Source of the DNA: Pelagimonas sp. | GTDB lineage: Bacteria > Pseudomonadota > Alphaproteobacteria > Rhodobacterales > Rhodobacteraceae | Direction: 5' to 3' | NCBI GenBank assembly: GCA_025210455.1 | Contig: JAOARQ010000038.1 | Location: forward strand, 1 to 59,722 | DNA length: 59,722 bases | In this document: positions 42,580 to 51,344 of the stretch, in pieces | Layout: every line of letters begins with the position of its first letter | Position numbering within the stretch: the stretch's first letter is position 1 | Made by a program: the position numbers and the translations under genes | Notes under the pieces: model-generated | The model's database searches: none | What the model was told of the DNA's origin: nothing | Seen by the model: only the letters and a program-made list of their open reading frames with translations

Positions 42580-44637
42580 ATGCGTGATTTCTTTGCCATT
42601 CTGGCGATCATCGCGGCTGTTGTTGGCCTTGGGGTGTTTCGTGTTCCGGATGAAAATGCGCTGATTGCGGCGGGCCTGCAGATGTCGGCCCAAAGCGCGC
42701 TGCTGGATGTGCGTCATCCGGTGGACATTACGGTGGACGGGCGGGAGATCACCGCCCGTGGCCGGGTGGAAAGCGATGCAGAGCGGCAGGATATCCTGTC
42801 GCGTTTGCGCGGGCTTTCCGGGGTTGAGGATGTGGTGGATGCGCTGGATCTTTTACCTGAAGTATCGCCTTTTGTTTTGCAAATTCAAAAAGATGACGGT
42901 TATGCGCTAAGCGGGCATGTGCCAGATCAGCGGCTGTCGCAGGATCTGGCTGGTGTCTTGGAGCAGGGGGTGGATTTACCGCCTGCGGTGGGTGCGCCGG
43001 ATGCGGATTGGGCGGCTGTTGCGGCGCTGGGCGCGCGGGCGCTTGTGCTGCTGTTGGACGGTGAGATGCGGCTGGTGGATCAGCGGCTGACTTTGCGTGG
43101 GGCGGTGCATCTGCCAAGGGATCAGGCGCAGGTGGCGGCGATTTTGGCCGAATTGCCAGAAGCTTATGACGCGCGGCTGGATCTGCGGGTGGTCGATGAT
43201 GGGATTCCATACAGTTTGCATATTCGGCGTGATGACAAGATGGGGCTGCGACTTCAGGGCAAGCTGCCGCCTGAGTTTGATACAGCGGTGTTCAATGATT
43301 TGGGCGCGGCGCAGGAGGTTGCGCTGCGCCTTGCACCCTTGCCGCTGGATGCGCCGGGGTTTGAAGAGGCAGTGGCGGCTGGGCTGGCGGGGTTTGCCGC
43401 TTTGCCTGAGGGCGCGCTGACGGTCGCGCCCGGTCTGGTGGTGCTCAGCGGTGGGGAAATGACGCCGGAGATCTGTCGCGCAATAGAAGGTGTTCAGGGT
43501 AGTATACCTGATGGATACGAATTGAGTACATCTTTTGTCGCCCCGGATGATGGGGTGGAGCTGTCTGTGGTGGTTGCTAAGATTGGAACGGATCTTGTGC
43601 TAACGGGTCATGTTCCAAGGGATTTTTCTGTCGACAAGGTGTATGCATATCTTGGGGGTGTTGGGCAGGATCAAACCAGCCGCAGCCCCTATCCGGATTT
43701 GCAGGGTTGGTCAGAGCCCCTTTGGGCGGGGCTGACAGCATTGGCTGCGCTGGAAGAGGGGCAGGTTTCCCTGTCAGCAGATGGTCTGAAGATAACCGGT
43801 GTTGCGACCAATCCAGAAAGCCGTCAACGGGCGCGGCGGGCGCTGGGCGTGGCGGGGCAGCTCGAGGTGCAATTGCTGGATGACGGCGCACCACCGGCCT
43901 ATGTGCTGGAGTTTGACGCGGGTGCGGGTGCGTCGCTGCAGGGCAAACTGCCCAGCGGGCTAAGCGTGGCTTTGATGGCTGAGGCGCTGGGGTTGGAAGC
44001 AATCCGGGGGCGGGTGACGGTGTCGCCGGATGGCTCTGAGACCCGGACGATTGCCCTGCTGACAGCGCTGCGCCCGATCCTGAGCTATGTGGAGGGGCTG
44101 AGGGTTGAAATGTCAGCGACGGATCTGTCGCTGTCTGTGGCGCTGACGCCCGGGGCGGATCCGCAGATGTGGCGGCGGGCCTTGGGGCTGGTGCCGGCGC
44201 AGGTGACGGTGAGCACTGCGGCGGATGCTGTTTTGGGCGCGCGGCGGGCGCATCTGTTTCGGCAGGAGTCGCAGGTGTTTGCAGGTGGCTATTGGTTGCC
44301 TTTTGTGGCGCTTTTGGATCAGCCAGAGATGTGCAATGCAGCGGATGTTCCAGATATTCCATTTGAAGCACAAAGCTTTGCCCTGGGATTGGACGCGGTT
44401 TGGCCGCTGGCACATCTGGCGGCTGTGGCGCGGTCTTGCGCTGGCATGGCGGGGCTGACGCTGGATTTGCAGGCGGTGGCGACGGGCTATGAAGCACCGG
44501 CGCTGAATGCGCAATTGGCCCGGCGTCGGGCCGAAGCGGTGCGGCAGGCGTTGATTGCGCGCGGGGTGCCGGGGGATCGGATTACGGCCGGATCAGCGGA
44601 TGGGACTGGGGATCAGATCCGGGCGATCTGGCGTTAA
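42580..44637 (+). CDS. BON-domain/OmpA-like envelope protein
   Basis: A 685-residue protein with one N-terminal membrane segment (FFAILAIIAAVVGLGVF). A BON-like domain follows (DITVDGREITARGRVESDAE), then several diverged units of the same kind (ADGLKITGVATNPESRQRAR). The last 120 residues look like an OmpA-type peptidoglycan-binding domain (LNAQLARRRAEAVRQALIARG, then DRITAGSADGTGDQIRAIW), but the usual NxxLSxRRA/R pair is altered and the early acidic position is unclear. Codon bias fits the region. It ends against the convergent flavoprotein gene, overlapping by four bases. Likely inner-membrane anchored with a periplasmic body. Confidence 0.7.
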   Translation: MRDFFAILAIIAAVVGLGVFRVPDENALIAAGLQMSAQSALLDVRHPVDITVDGREITARGRVESDAERQDILSRLRGLSGVEDVVDALDLLPEVSPFVLQIQKDDGYALSGHVPDQRLSQDLAGVLEQGVDLPPAVGAPDADWAAVAALGARALVLLLDGEMRLVDQRLTLRGAVHLPRDQAQVAAILAELPEAYDARLDLRVVDDGIPYSLHIRRDDKMGLRLQGKLPPEFDTAVFNDLGAAQEVALRLAPLPLDAPGFEEAVAAGLAGFAALPEGALTVAPGLVVLSGGEMTPEICRAIEGVQGSIPDGYELSTSFVAPDDGVELSVVVAKIGTDLVLTGHVPRDFSVDKVYAYLGGVGQDQTSRSPYPDLQGWSEPLWAGLTALAALEEGQVSLSADGLKITGVATNPESRQRARRALGVAGQLEVQLLDDGAPPAYVLEFDAGAGASLQGKLPSGLSVALMAEALGLEAIRGRVTVSPDGSETRTIALLTALRPILSYVEGLRVEMSATDLSLSVALTPGADPQMWRRALGLVPAQVTVSTAADAVLGARRAHLFRQESQVFAGGYWLPFVALLDQPEMCNAADVPDIPFEAQSFALGLDAVWPLAHLAAVARSCAGMAGLTLDLQAVATGYEAPALNAQLARRRAEAVRQALIARGVPGDRITAGSADGTGDQIRAIWR

Positions 44638-45821
44638 TCTGCGTTGGCTTGCAGGTATTTCACTGCCCCGCGCCCGGCCCAAAGCCCGGTGGCAAGGCAG
44701 GCGGTCAGAAGATAGCCACCGGTTGGGGCCTCCCAATCCAGCATTTCACCTGCGCAGAACGTGCCGGGCCGGGTGGTCAGCATCAGATCATCATTTAACG
44801 CCTCAAAGCGCAGCCCGCCTGCGGTCGAAATGGCCTGATCCATAGGCGGCAGGCCAGTATAGCGCAAAGGCAGGGCCTTGAGCTGCTGGGCCAGTTGCGC
44901 AGGATCTTTGGGCAGGGGACGGGCCATTTCCATGGCCAGTGCGATGCTTTGTGGCGGCAGTTTCAGCAATTTGCGCAGGGTATTGCTTAGGCTTTGTTTG
45001 CTGCGGGATCGGGTGAGCTTTGCGCTCAGATCGGCATGGGATGTCTCTGGGAAAAGGTCCAGTTGCAGTGGCGCGCCCACGCGCAGGGCCGGGGTCAGTG
45101 GATACAGGCCGCCGCCTTCGATCCCGGTGGCGGAAATCACCACCTCGCCGCGATTGCTGAGCGCGCCTGCGGTGAGCCGGATGTTTTTCAAAGGGCTGCC
45201 AAAATGCGGGGTCATATGTGGGGACCAATCGACCAGCACACCACAGTTTGATGGGGCAAAGGGGGCAAGCGGGGTCTTGAGCGCAGCGAAGGCATCGACC
45301 CAGGTGCCGTCAGAGCCAAGCCGCGCCCAGCTGGCCCCGCCGAGGGCGAAAACGGAGGCTTTGGCGGTGATCTGCTGCGGGCCGTCAGGAGTGTCGAAGC
45401 AGGCGCTGTCTTCCTGCCACCCGGACCAGCGCCAGCGGGTGCGGATGTCCAGCCCGAGCCCCTCAAGCCTGCGAAGCCAGGCGCGCAGGAGGGGCGAGGC
45501 CTTCATGGCCCTGGGGAACAGTCGCCCGGTTGAGCCGGTAAAGGTCTCTTGCCCCAGCGATTGCGCCCAGTCCTGCACCTGCTGCGGGCCAAAGGCGCGG
45601 ATCATGGGTTCCAACTGCGGGCGGGCGGTGCCATAGGCCGCGAGAAAAGCATCGAGCGGCTCCATTTTTGTCAGGTTCAGCCCGGATTTCCCGGCCATGA
45701 GGAATTTGCGCGCCAGCGAGGGTTTGGCATCGGTGAGCGTAACGGAATAACCCGCGCTCAGCAGCGCGTCGGCGGCCATCAGACCGGCGGGGCCGCCGCC
45801 AATGATCAGCGCGTCGCTCAT
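44634..45821 (-). CDS. TIGR03862-type flavoprotein (HI0933/BaiN-like family)
   Basis: A 395-residue FAD-binding oxidoreductase. The dinucleotide motif is LIIGGGPAGLMAADALLSAG. The family marks KFLMAGKSGLNLTKMEPL and the later TAGGLRFEALNDDLM, then FCAGEMLDWEAPTGGYLLTA, are typical of the HI0933/TIGR03862 group. No function is firmly known for this branch. Relatives reduce steroid or flavin-linked substrates. It overlaps the mscS gene start-to-stop by four bases (ATGA), so it is the second gene of a two-gene operon. Confidence 0.88.
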   Translation of the reverse strand: MSDALIIGGGPAGLMAADALLSAGYSVTLTDAKPSLARKFLMAGKSGLNLTKMEPLDAFLAAYGTARPQLEPMIRAFGPQQVQDWAQSLGQETFTGSTGRLFPRAMKASPLLRAWLRRLEGLGLDIRTRWRWSGWQEDSACFDTPDGPQQITAKASVFALGGASWARLGSDGTWVDAFAALKTPLAPFAPSNCGVLVDWSPHMTPHFGSPLKNIRLTAGALSNRGEVVISATGIEGGGLYPLTPALRVGAPLQLDLFPETSHADLSAKLTRSRSKQSLSNTLRKLLKLPPQSIALAMEMARPLPKDPAQLAQQLKALPLRYTGLPPMDQAISTAGGLRFEALNDDLMLTTRPGTFCAGEMLDWEAPTGGYLLTACLATGLWAGRGAVKYLQANAD

Positions 45822-47143
45822 GTATCGCCCATGGGCTGCATGTGGACCACACGTTGGGGGAAGGGGATCTGGATGTTGTGTTCTTTCAGCGCGTTCCAGA
45901 TCAGAAAACCCACGTCTGATGTAAAGCGGTGTTTGCCGTCATCAATGCCGTTCACCCAGAATTCCACGGCAAATTCGACGCCGCTTTCGCCAAAGGCGCG
46001 GAATTCGCAATCGGGCGGAAAGGGTGTGTCGAGCACGGCGGGGTGTTTGGCCACAGCGGTTTCAATGATCTTGGGAATGATATTGATGTCAGTGTCATAG
46101 CTGACCCTAAAGGGCACTTCGTAGCGGTTGGACGAGCCCTGATCCGAATAGTTGACCACGCGGGTGGTGATGAAATCTTCGTTTGGCACCACGATCCAGC
46201 GGCCATCATAGGTTTCCATGATCATGGCGCGGGCGGTGGTCTGGATGATGCGGCCCGCCATGCCGTTGTCGAGTTCGACAAAATCCCCCACGGTGGCCTG
46301 CCCTTCCAATAGCAAGATCACCCCTGAGATATAGTTCGAGGCGATCTTTTGCAGGCCAAAACCCAGGCCCACGCCGATGGCCCCCGACAGCACCGCAAGC
46401 GAGGTCAGCGGGATGCCGATGATGTTCATCAAAAGCAGGAAGGCCACGCCATAGATCGCCAGTTCCGCGGCCTTGGAAGCCAGCTGGCGGGTGGCTGGTT
46501 CGATCTCTTCTTGTTTGTGGATATAGGTGCCGGTTTGCTGGTTGGACCAGCGGCCCAGCCAGAACAGGATTGAGCCCGCGATCACTCCGCGTACCACGGC
46601 CATCAGGGTGAATTCGATATTGCCGAGGCTGACAGTCATATCGTTCAGCTGTGCTGTGGCGACATCCAGCAGGCCCAGCGTGTACAGTGCCATAATGGGC
46701 AAGAGGATGAATCTGCCAAGGATGCGAAGGAAGCCGTCGGCGATGATATCCTGCACCAGAATGCGGGCGGCGATCAGCAGAAAGACCCGTTTGCCAAAGG
46801 CAATCACCGCGCCTGATCCAAAGAGCGCGCGGGTGGCCTGTTCACCGATGGCGGTAAACCCCCAGGCCAGAAGCGGCAGCAGTAGCGGGACAAAGACCAG
46901 CAGGAACCGCCGCCCGGTGGCCAGGATCGAGGTCGCCTCTGATTTTGGGGTCAGCAGCTTTTCCAGCAGCGGCCCCATACGTTTGGTCAGCAGCCATGAG
47001 GCCAGGAAAGCGGCGACCAGCAGGCCGAATTGTGACCAGGCCGCAGGGGACATCAGCCAGACTTTGGCGATATCCCAGGCTTGCAGCAGATAGCCCACGG
47101 CGGTTTGAACGAACTGGGGCTGCGAGGCGAGGTCAAAATTCAT
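45818..47143 (-). CDS. MscS-family mechanosensitive channel
   Basis: A 441-residue membrane protein. Five to six N-terminal helices precede the MscS core. The pore-lining helix is TSLAVLSGAIGVGLGFGLQK, where the Gly/Ala packing matches TM3 of MscS. It runs into IASNYISGVILLLEGQATVG, and a beta domain follows (IIQTTARAMIMETYDGRWIV). Family variants with extra helices, such as this, gate ions under osmotic downshock. The first gene of a coupled pair with the TIGR03862 flavoprotein. No osmotic regulator is visible. Confidence 0.92.
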   Translation of the reverse strand: MNFDLASQPQFVQTAVGYLLQAWDIAKVWLMSPAAWSQFGLLVAAFLASWLLTKRMGPLLEKLLTPKSEATSILATGRRFLLVFVPLLLPLLAWGFTAIGEQATRALFGSGAVIAFGKRVFLLIAARILVQDIIADGFLRILGRFILLPIMALYTLGLLDVATAQLNDMTVSLGNIEFTLMAVVRGVIAGSILFWLGRWSNQQTGTYIHKQEEIEPATRQLASKAAELAIYGVAFLLLMNIIGIPLTSLAVLSGAIGVGLGFGLQKIASNYISGVILLLEGQATVGDFVELDNGMAGRIIQTTARAMIMETYDGRWIVVPNEDFITTRVVNYSDQGSSNRYEVPFRVSYDTDINIIPKIIETAVAKHPAVLDTPFPPDCEFRAFGESGVEFAVEFWVNGIDDGKHRFTSDVGFLIWNALKEHNIQIPFPQRVVHMQPMGDT

Positions 47144-47215
47144 TTCAGGCTTGATCCTAAAGCAGAAGCGCGGTCAGCTTTGCCCCGAGATTGTCTGTGA
47201 TACAAGGGGGGAGCC

Positions 47216-47521
47216 ATGTCTGATGCTGTGTCCTATCCGATCTGCCCGTTGTGTTTGCGCCCGATTCCGCCAGAGGCAAAGCAAAGCCTTCATCATCTGA
47301 TTCCAAAGCTGAAAGGCGGGAAAAACGGGCCGGTGGTGCTGTTGCATCAGATCTGCCATTCCGAGATCCACGCCACCCTGACCGAGGCGGAACTGGCACG
47401 GGAGTATCATAGCATTGAGGCGCTGCGGAGCCATCCGAGGCTGGCGAAATTTCTGAACTGGGTGGCGAAACGACCGCCCGATTTTCATAACCGCAGCGCT
47501 GGCGGGCGGCGCAAGCGGTGA
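47216..47521 (+). CDS. Small HNH-endonuclease-like protein
   Basis: A 101-residue protein. CPLCLRPIPPEAKQSLHHLI supplies a CxxC zinc pair and the first HH of an HNH fold. LHQICHSEIHATLTEAELAR supplies CH...H, the rest of the metal-binding pair. The C-terminus is basic. Such short HNH proteins may nick DNA or RNA, but many have no known role. The ATG at 47216 follows GGGGGAG. It is a single gene closed by a weak hairpin. Confidence 0.8.
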   Translation: MSDAVSYPICPLCLRPIPPEAKQSLHHLIPKLKGGKNGPVVLLHQICHSEIHATLTEAELAREYHSIEALRSHPRLAKFLNWVAKRPPDFHNRSAGGRRKR

Positions 47522-47529
47522 GGCTCTTC

Positions 47530-47546
47530 AAGCCCTTGCGGGCTTT
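47530..47546 (+). terminator. Short hairpin after the HNH gene
   Basis: AAGCCC, TTGC loop, GGGCTT, then TTCC. It lies nine bases after the HNH stop and just before the ybgC leader. The stem is short and the T-run weak. Confidence 0.5.
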
Positions 47547-47595
47547 CCTCGCCCATGGTTAGGTGCCGCCAAAGGGGCAAGCTGGGGGCAGAAAC

Positions 47596-47979
47596 GTGCA
47601 TAGATTTTCGGTACGGGTCTATTATGAAGATACAGATATGGCGGGGATCGTGTATCACGCCAACTATCTGAAATATATCGAACGGGCGCGGTCTGACTGG
47701 GTGCGTGAGCAGGGGCTGGATCAGGCGCAGATGCGTGAAGACGGGATTGTATTTGTGGTGCGTCGGATTGAATGCGATTACCTGCTGCCTGCGAAATTTG
47801 ACGATATGCTTGAGATCCGCACCACGGTAAAAAGCATGACTGGTGTGCGTCTGATCATGTCACAAGAGGTGATGCGCGGCGAAGAGGTGGTGTTTCGGGC
47901 CGAGGTGACAGCAGTCTGCGCCACCACCGAGGGGGCACCGGCGCGGCTACCAGAAAAGCTGCGCAGGCGGGTGCATTAG
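47596..47979 (+). CDS. ybgC: Tol-Pal-associated acyl-CoA thioesterase YbgC
   Basis: A 127-residue hot-dog thioesterase. The start HRFSVRVYYEDTDMAGIVYH contains the YxxDTDxxGIVY active-site motif with catalytic Asp. KYIERARSDWVREQG follows. The GTG at 47596 after GGGGGCAGAA is chosen because it begins at the conserved HRF. An upstream GTG at 47563 would add 11 residues. In most bacteria it is the first gene of the tol-pal cluster and acts on acyl-ACP or acyl-CoA. Here it is separated from tolQ by two genes. It overlaps the next gene by one base. Confidence 0.92.
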   Translation: MHRFSVRVYYEDTDMAGIVYHANYLKYIERARSDWVREQGLDQAQMREDGIVFVVRRIECDYLLPAKFDDMLEIRTTVKSMTGVRLIMSQEVMRGEEVVFRAEVTAVCATTEGAPARLPEKLRRRVH

Positions 47980-48791
47980 TGACCGGGATGCGGGTTTTGG
48001 AGCTGACGGGTGCGGTGTCAGTGTCGGCGCAGAACCCGCAGGTGCCGCTTGATGAGGTGCAGGTCCGGCGGGGGCGTCTGTTTGATTGGGCTGCAGCGCA
48101 GGAACTGACGGGCTGGCAGCCGATCCGCAGGATTGAGATCTGGGATGGAACGACCAAAGCGGCTTTGCGGCGGCTTATGGCGGTAGAGGGCCTGGAGGAT
48201 CTGTTTCTTTTGGATCTGCGCCCGCATGGGAAGCTGGCTGGGATGCCGCTGCCCAGGTCATTATGGCGGTTGCACTGTGATTTCCTGAGCAGCCGTGATG
48301 TGCAGGCGCTGGCGCGATTGCCGGGGCTGCAAGAGCTGTGGTCGCATTATGCGGGGATGTCTGAAAAGACAATTGAGGCCCTGCTGGCCATGCCTACGCT
48401 GACGCATCTTGAGCTGGAAGGCGCGGGTTTGAATGATGATCTGGCCGAAAGGCTGGCGCAGGCGCAGGGCGTGACACATCTGGATATCGGCGCGACGCAG
48501 GTTGGCGCGCGGGGGCTGCGGGCGATCTGCAAGATGACGCAACTGACAGAACTGGATATCTGGGCTTTGCCGATTGAGGATGCGGATTTGGGGCTGCTGA
48601 CCTCTCTGCCGCATCTGGAATATCTGTCGCTTGGGAATGTCTTTGATCAGCCGGGGCTGACAGCTGAGGGGGTAATGGCGATCTTGCCAGAATTGCCCGC
48701 GCTCAAGCGGCTTTGGCTGGATGGGGTTGCAATGCCCGAGGTGGATCTGGCGGCGCTGGGAGAGCGGCTGGAGCATGTACAGGTCAGTTGA
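47979..48791 (+). CDS. Leucine-rich-repeat protein
   Basis: A 270-residue cytosolic protein. Residues about 65-265 are leucine-rich repeats of 22-25 residues (LPGLQELWSHYAGMSEKTIE, MPTLTHLELEGAGLNDDLAE, MTQLTELDIWALPIEDADLG, LPHLEYLSLGNVFDQPGLTA). There is no signal peptide or membrane helix. The start is the GTG at 47979, which shares a base with the ybgC stop, so the two are coupled. LRR proteins bind other proteins. Its location between ybgC and tolQ is unusual and may mean a link to Tol-Pal, or a chance insertion. Confidence 0.75.
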   Translation: MTGMRVLELTGAVSVSAQNPQVPLDEVQVRRGRLFDWAAAQELTGWQPIRRIEIWDGTTKAALRRLMAVEGLEDLFLLDLRPHGKLAGMPLPRSLWRLHCDFLSSRDVQALARLPGLQELWSHYAGMSEKTIEALLAMPTLTHLELEGAGLNDDLAERLAQAQGVTHLDIGATQVGARGLRAICKMTQLTELDIWALPIEDADLGLLTSLPHLEYLSLGNVFDQPGLTAEGVMAILPELPALKRLWLDGVAMPEVDLAALGERLEHVQVS

Positions 48792-48898
48792 TCATGTGAA
48801 TTTGTGTTAGCGCTAAAAATGTTCTGGTCATGACGTGAAAATCTGTCATCTGTGTCCGGGGTGGGCCCAGCAACGCTGCGGGCCATAGGGAGCAAGAG

Positions 48899-50017
48899 AT
48901 GACGAATATTGCCGCAACACGCTGGATTTTCTTTCTGCAGCCGCTGATCCTTGGGGCGTGGTTTCCGCGTATCCCGCAGGTGCAGGATGCGCTGGGGCTG
49001 AGCGCCGGGCAATTGGCTTTTGCGCTGATGGGGATGCCTTTGGGTCTGCTGACGGCGTTGGCCTTTGGAGCGCGGCTGGCCGAGGCGCTGGGTACGCGGC
49101 GTTTGCTGATGGCGGCGGCGCTGACGCAGGGGGCTTTGTTTCCGCTGCCCGCCTTTGCCTGGAGTGGCGAAAGCCTGTTTGCCCTGCTGGCCATTGCCGG
49201 GCTGGCGCTGGCGCTGGCTGAGCTGGGGTTGAATGTGACCGCCTCTGAAGTCGAGGCGCGCAGTGAGGCGCATATTATGAATGGCTGCCATGGGTTCTGG
49301 AGCCTTGGGGTTCTGGCGGGCAGCATTCTGGGGGTTCTGAGCGCCAGCTTTGGCATTGCGCCGGGGATATCGCTGCTGGGGGTATCGCTGGTGATGACAC
49401 CGGTTTTCGCGCTGATCGGGCGCGGGATCACGGATTATGCGGTGCCTGCGCCGGAAAAGCGGGGCGGCGGGCTGTCGCGTCCTTTGGTGCTGATTTCGCT
49501 GTTTGCCTTTGGCATCGCCCTGAGCGAGGGGGCCATGGCGGATTGGTCTGCGGTCTATCTGACGGATGAATTTGCGGCGTCACCGGGCTTGGCCGGGGCG
49601 GGCTATACTGTCTTTGCGCTGTTCGTGGCGGCGGCGCGTTTTCTGGGGGATCCGTTAAAGGCGCGTATGGCGGTTGAAAAGCTGGCGATTGGGTTTTCGC
49701 TGGTGGCACTGGTGGGTGTGGGCTTTGTGGTGGCGGCACCGCAGATTGGGTTCGGCTTTTTGGGGATTGCGCTGCTGGGTTTTGGTGTGGCGCTGGGCTT
49801 TCCATTGGCGGTGAGTGCGGTGAGCGCGCTGCCCGGGCGGTCAAGTGCGGGGAATGTGGCGATCCTGACGCAGATGGCGCTATGTGGCTTTCTGGTGGGG
49901 CCGCCGATGATCGGTTTGATCGCCGAACATAGTTCGATGCGGGTCGGGCTGGGGGCGCTGGTGCCTGTCTTGCTGATCACGCTGGTGCTGGCGCGGCAGC
50001 TGCGGGCGCGGGCGTGA
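48899..50017 (+). CDS. MFS transporter (FucP/YbjJ-like 12-helix)
   Basis: A 372-residue major-facilitator protein. The first helix region reads RWIFFLQPLILGAWFPRIPQ and the loop after helix 2 carries GARLAEALGTRRLLMAAA, a relaxed MFS signature. Other marks are MNGCHGFWSLGVLAGSILG, as in the YbjJ branch, and ALSEGAMADWSAVYL. Total helices about 12, short for the family. The substrate is unknown. RBS GCAAGAG precedes the ATG. Lies between the LRR gene and tolQ on the same strand. Confidence 0.85.
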   Translation: MTNIAATRWIFFLQPLILGAWFPRIPQVQDALGLSAGQLAFALMGMPLGLLTALAFGARLAEALGTRRLLMAAALTQGALFPLPAFAWSGESLFALLAIAGLALALAELGLNVTASEVEARSEAHIMNGCHGFWSLGVLAGSILGVLSASFGIAPGISLLGVSLVMTPVFALIGRGITDYAVPAPEKRGGGLSRPLVLISLFAFGIALSEGAMADWSAVYLTDEFAASPGLAGAGYTVFALFVAAARFLGDPLKARMAVEKLAIGFSLVALVGVGFVVAAPQIGFGFLGIALLGFGVALGFPLAVSAVSALPGRSSAGNVAILTQMALCGFLVGPPMIGLIAEHSSMRVGLGALVPVLLITLVLARQLRARA

Positions 50018-50159
50018 CGGCGAAACCCCGGCAAATGGGCAGGGATTTGCGCAAAACCCGTGGATCTGAGCCCATTGTGATAGCGTTTCCCCTGTAAATA
50101 CGCTAGGAAAGGGCGCAATAAGCCCTGAAAAACAGGGGCCGGTAGGAAAGAGCAGGTTC

Positions 50160-50855
50160 ATGGAAGCAGAAACCTTAGCCTTGGCGCAGGAGATTGATTT
50201 CTCTATGTGGGGGCTGTTCGCGCGCGCCACTTTGACGGTCAAGCTGGTGATGCTGATGCTGATTGCGGCCTCTGTCTGGGCCTGGGCGATTATTCTGGAC
50301 AAGACGATGATGTATCGCCGTGCCCGTCGCGAAGCGGCGCGGTTTGATCAGGCGTTCTGGTCGGGTGAGCCGCTGGATGAGCTGTTTGAAAAGCTGGGGC
50401 CAGAGCCGAAAGGGCGGGCTGAGCGGGTTTTTGCAGCGGGAATGATCGAATGGCGGCGCAGTCACCGCGAAGATGGCGGTCTGATCGCCAATGCGCAGCA
50501 GCGGATTGATCGCAGTATGGACGTGGCGATCCAGAAAGAAGCGGAAGTGCTGCAAAAGGGGCTGCCTGTGCTGGCGACTGTCGGCTCAACCGCGCCCTTT
50601 ATCGGGCTGTTTGGCACGGTCTTTGGGATCATGAACTCTTTTATCGAAATCGCGGATCAGCAGAATACATCGCTGGTGGTTGTGGCCCCCGGTATCGCTG
50701 AGGCGCTGCTGGCGACGGGGCTGGGGCTGCTGGCGGCGATCCCGGCGGTGATTTTCTACAACAAGCTTTCGGCGGACAGTGATCGCATTCTTGGCGGCTA
50801 TGAAAGCTTTGCCGATGAGTTCGCCACCATCCTGTCGCGCCAGTTGGATAGTTAA
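50160..50855 (+). CDS. tolQ: TolQ, proton-channel subunit of Tol-Pal
   Basis: A 231-residue inner-membrane protein with three helices (TLTVKLVMLMLIAASVWAWA; TVGSTAPFIGLFGTVFGIMN; ALLATGLGLLAAIPAVIFYN). The segment GSTAPFIGLFGTVFGIM is shared by TolQ/ExbB/MotA. The long cytosolic loop contains AQQRIDRSMDVAIQKEAEVL. It sits first in tolQRAB-pal and harnesses proton flow with TolR to energise TolA for outer-membrane constriction at division. The following genes are TolR, TolA, TolB and Pal, which separates it from ExbB. Confidence 0.96.
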   Translation: MEAETLALAQEIDFSMWGLFARATLTVKLVMLMLIAASVWAWAIILDKTMMYRRARREAARFDQAFWSGEPLDELFEKLGPEPKGRAERVFAAGMIEWRRSHREDGGLIANAQQRIDRSMDVAIQKEAEVLQKGLPVLATVGSTAPFIGLFGTVFGIMNSFIEIADQQNTSLVVVAPGIAEALLATGLGLLAAIPAVIFYNKLSADSDRILGGYESFADEFATILSRQLDS

Positions 50856-50858
50856 CCC

Positions 50859-51335
<477 letters not shown>

Positions 51336-51344
51336 GGCCGGTCG

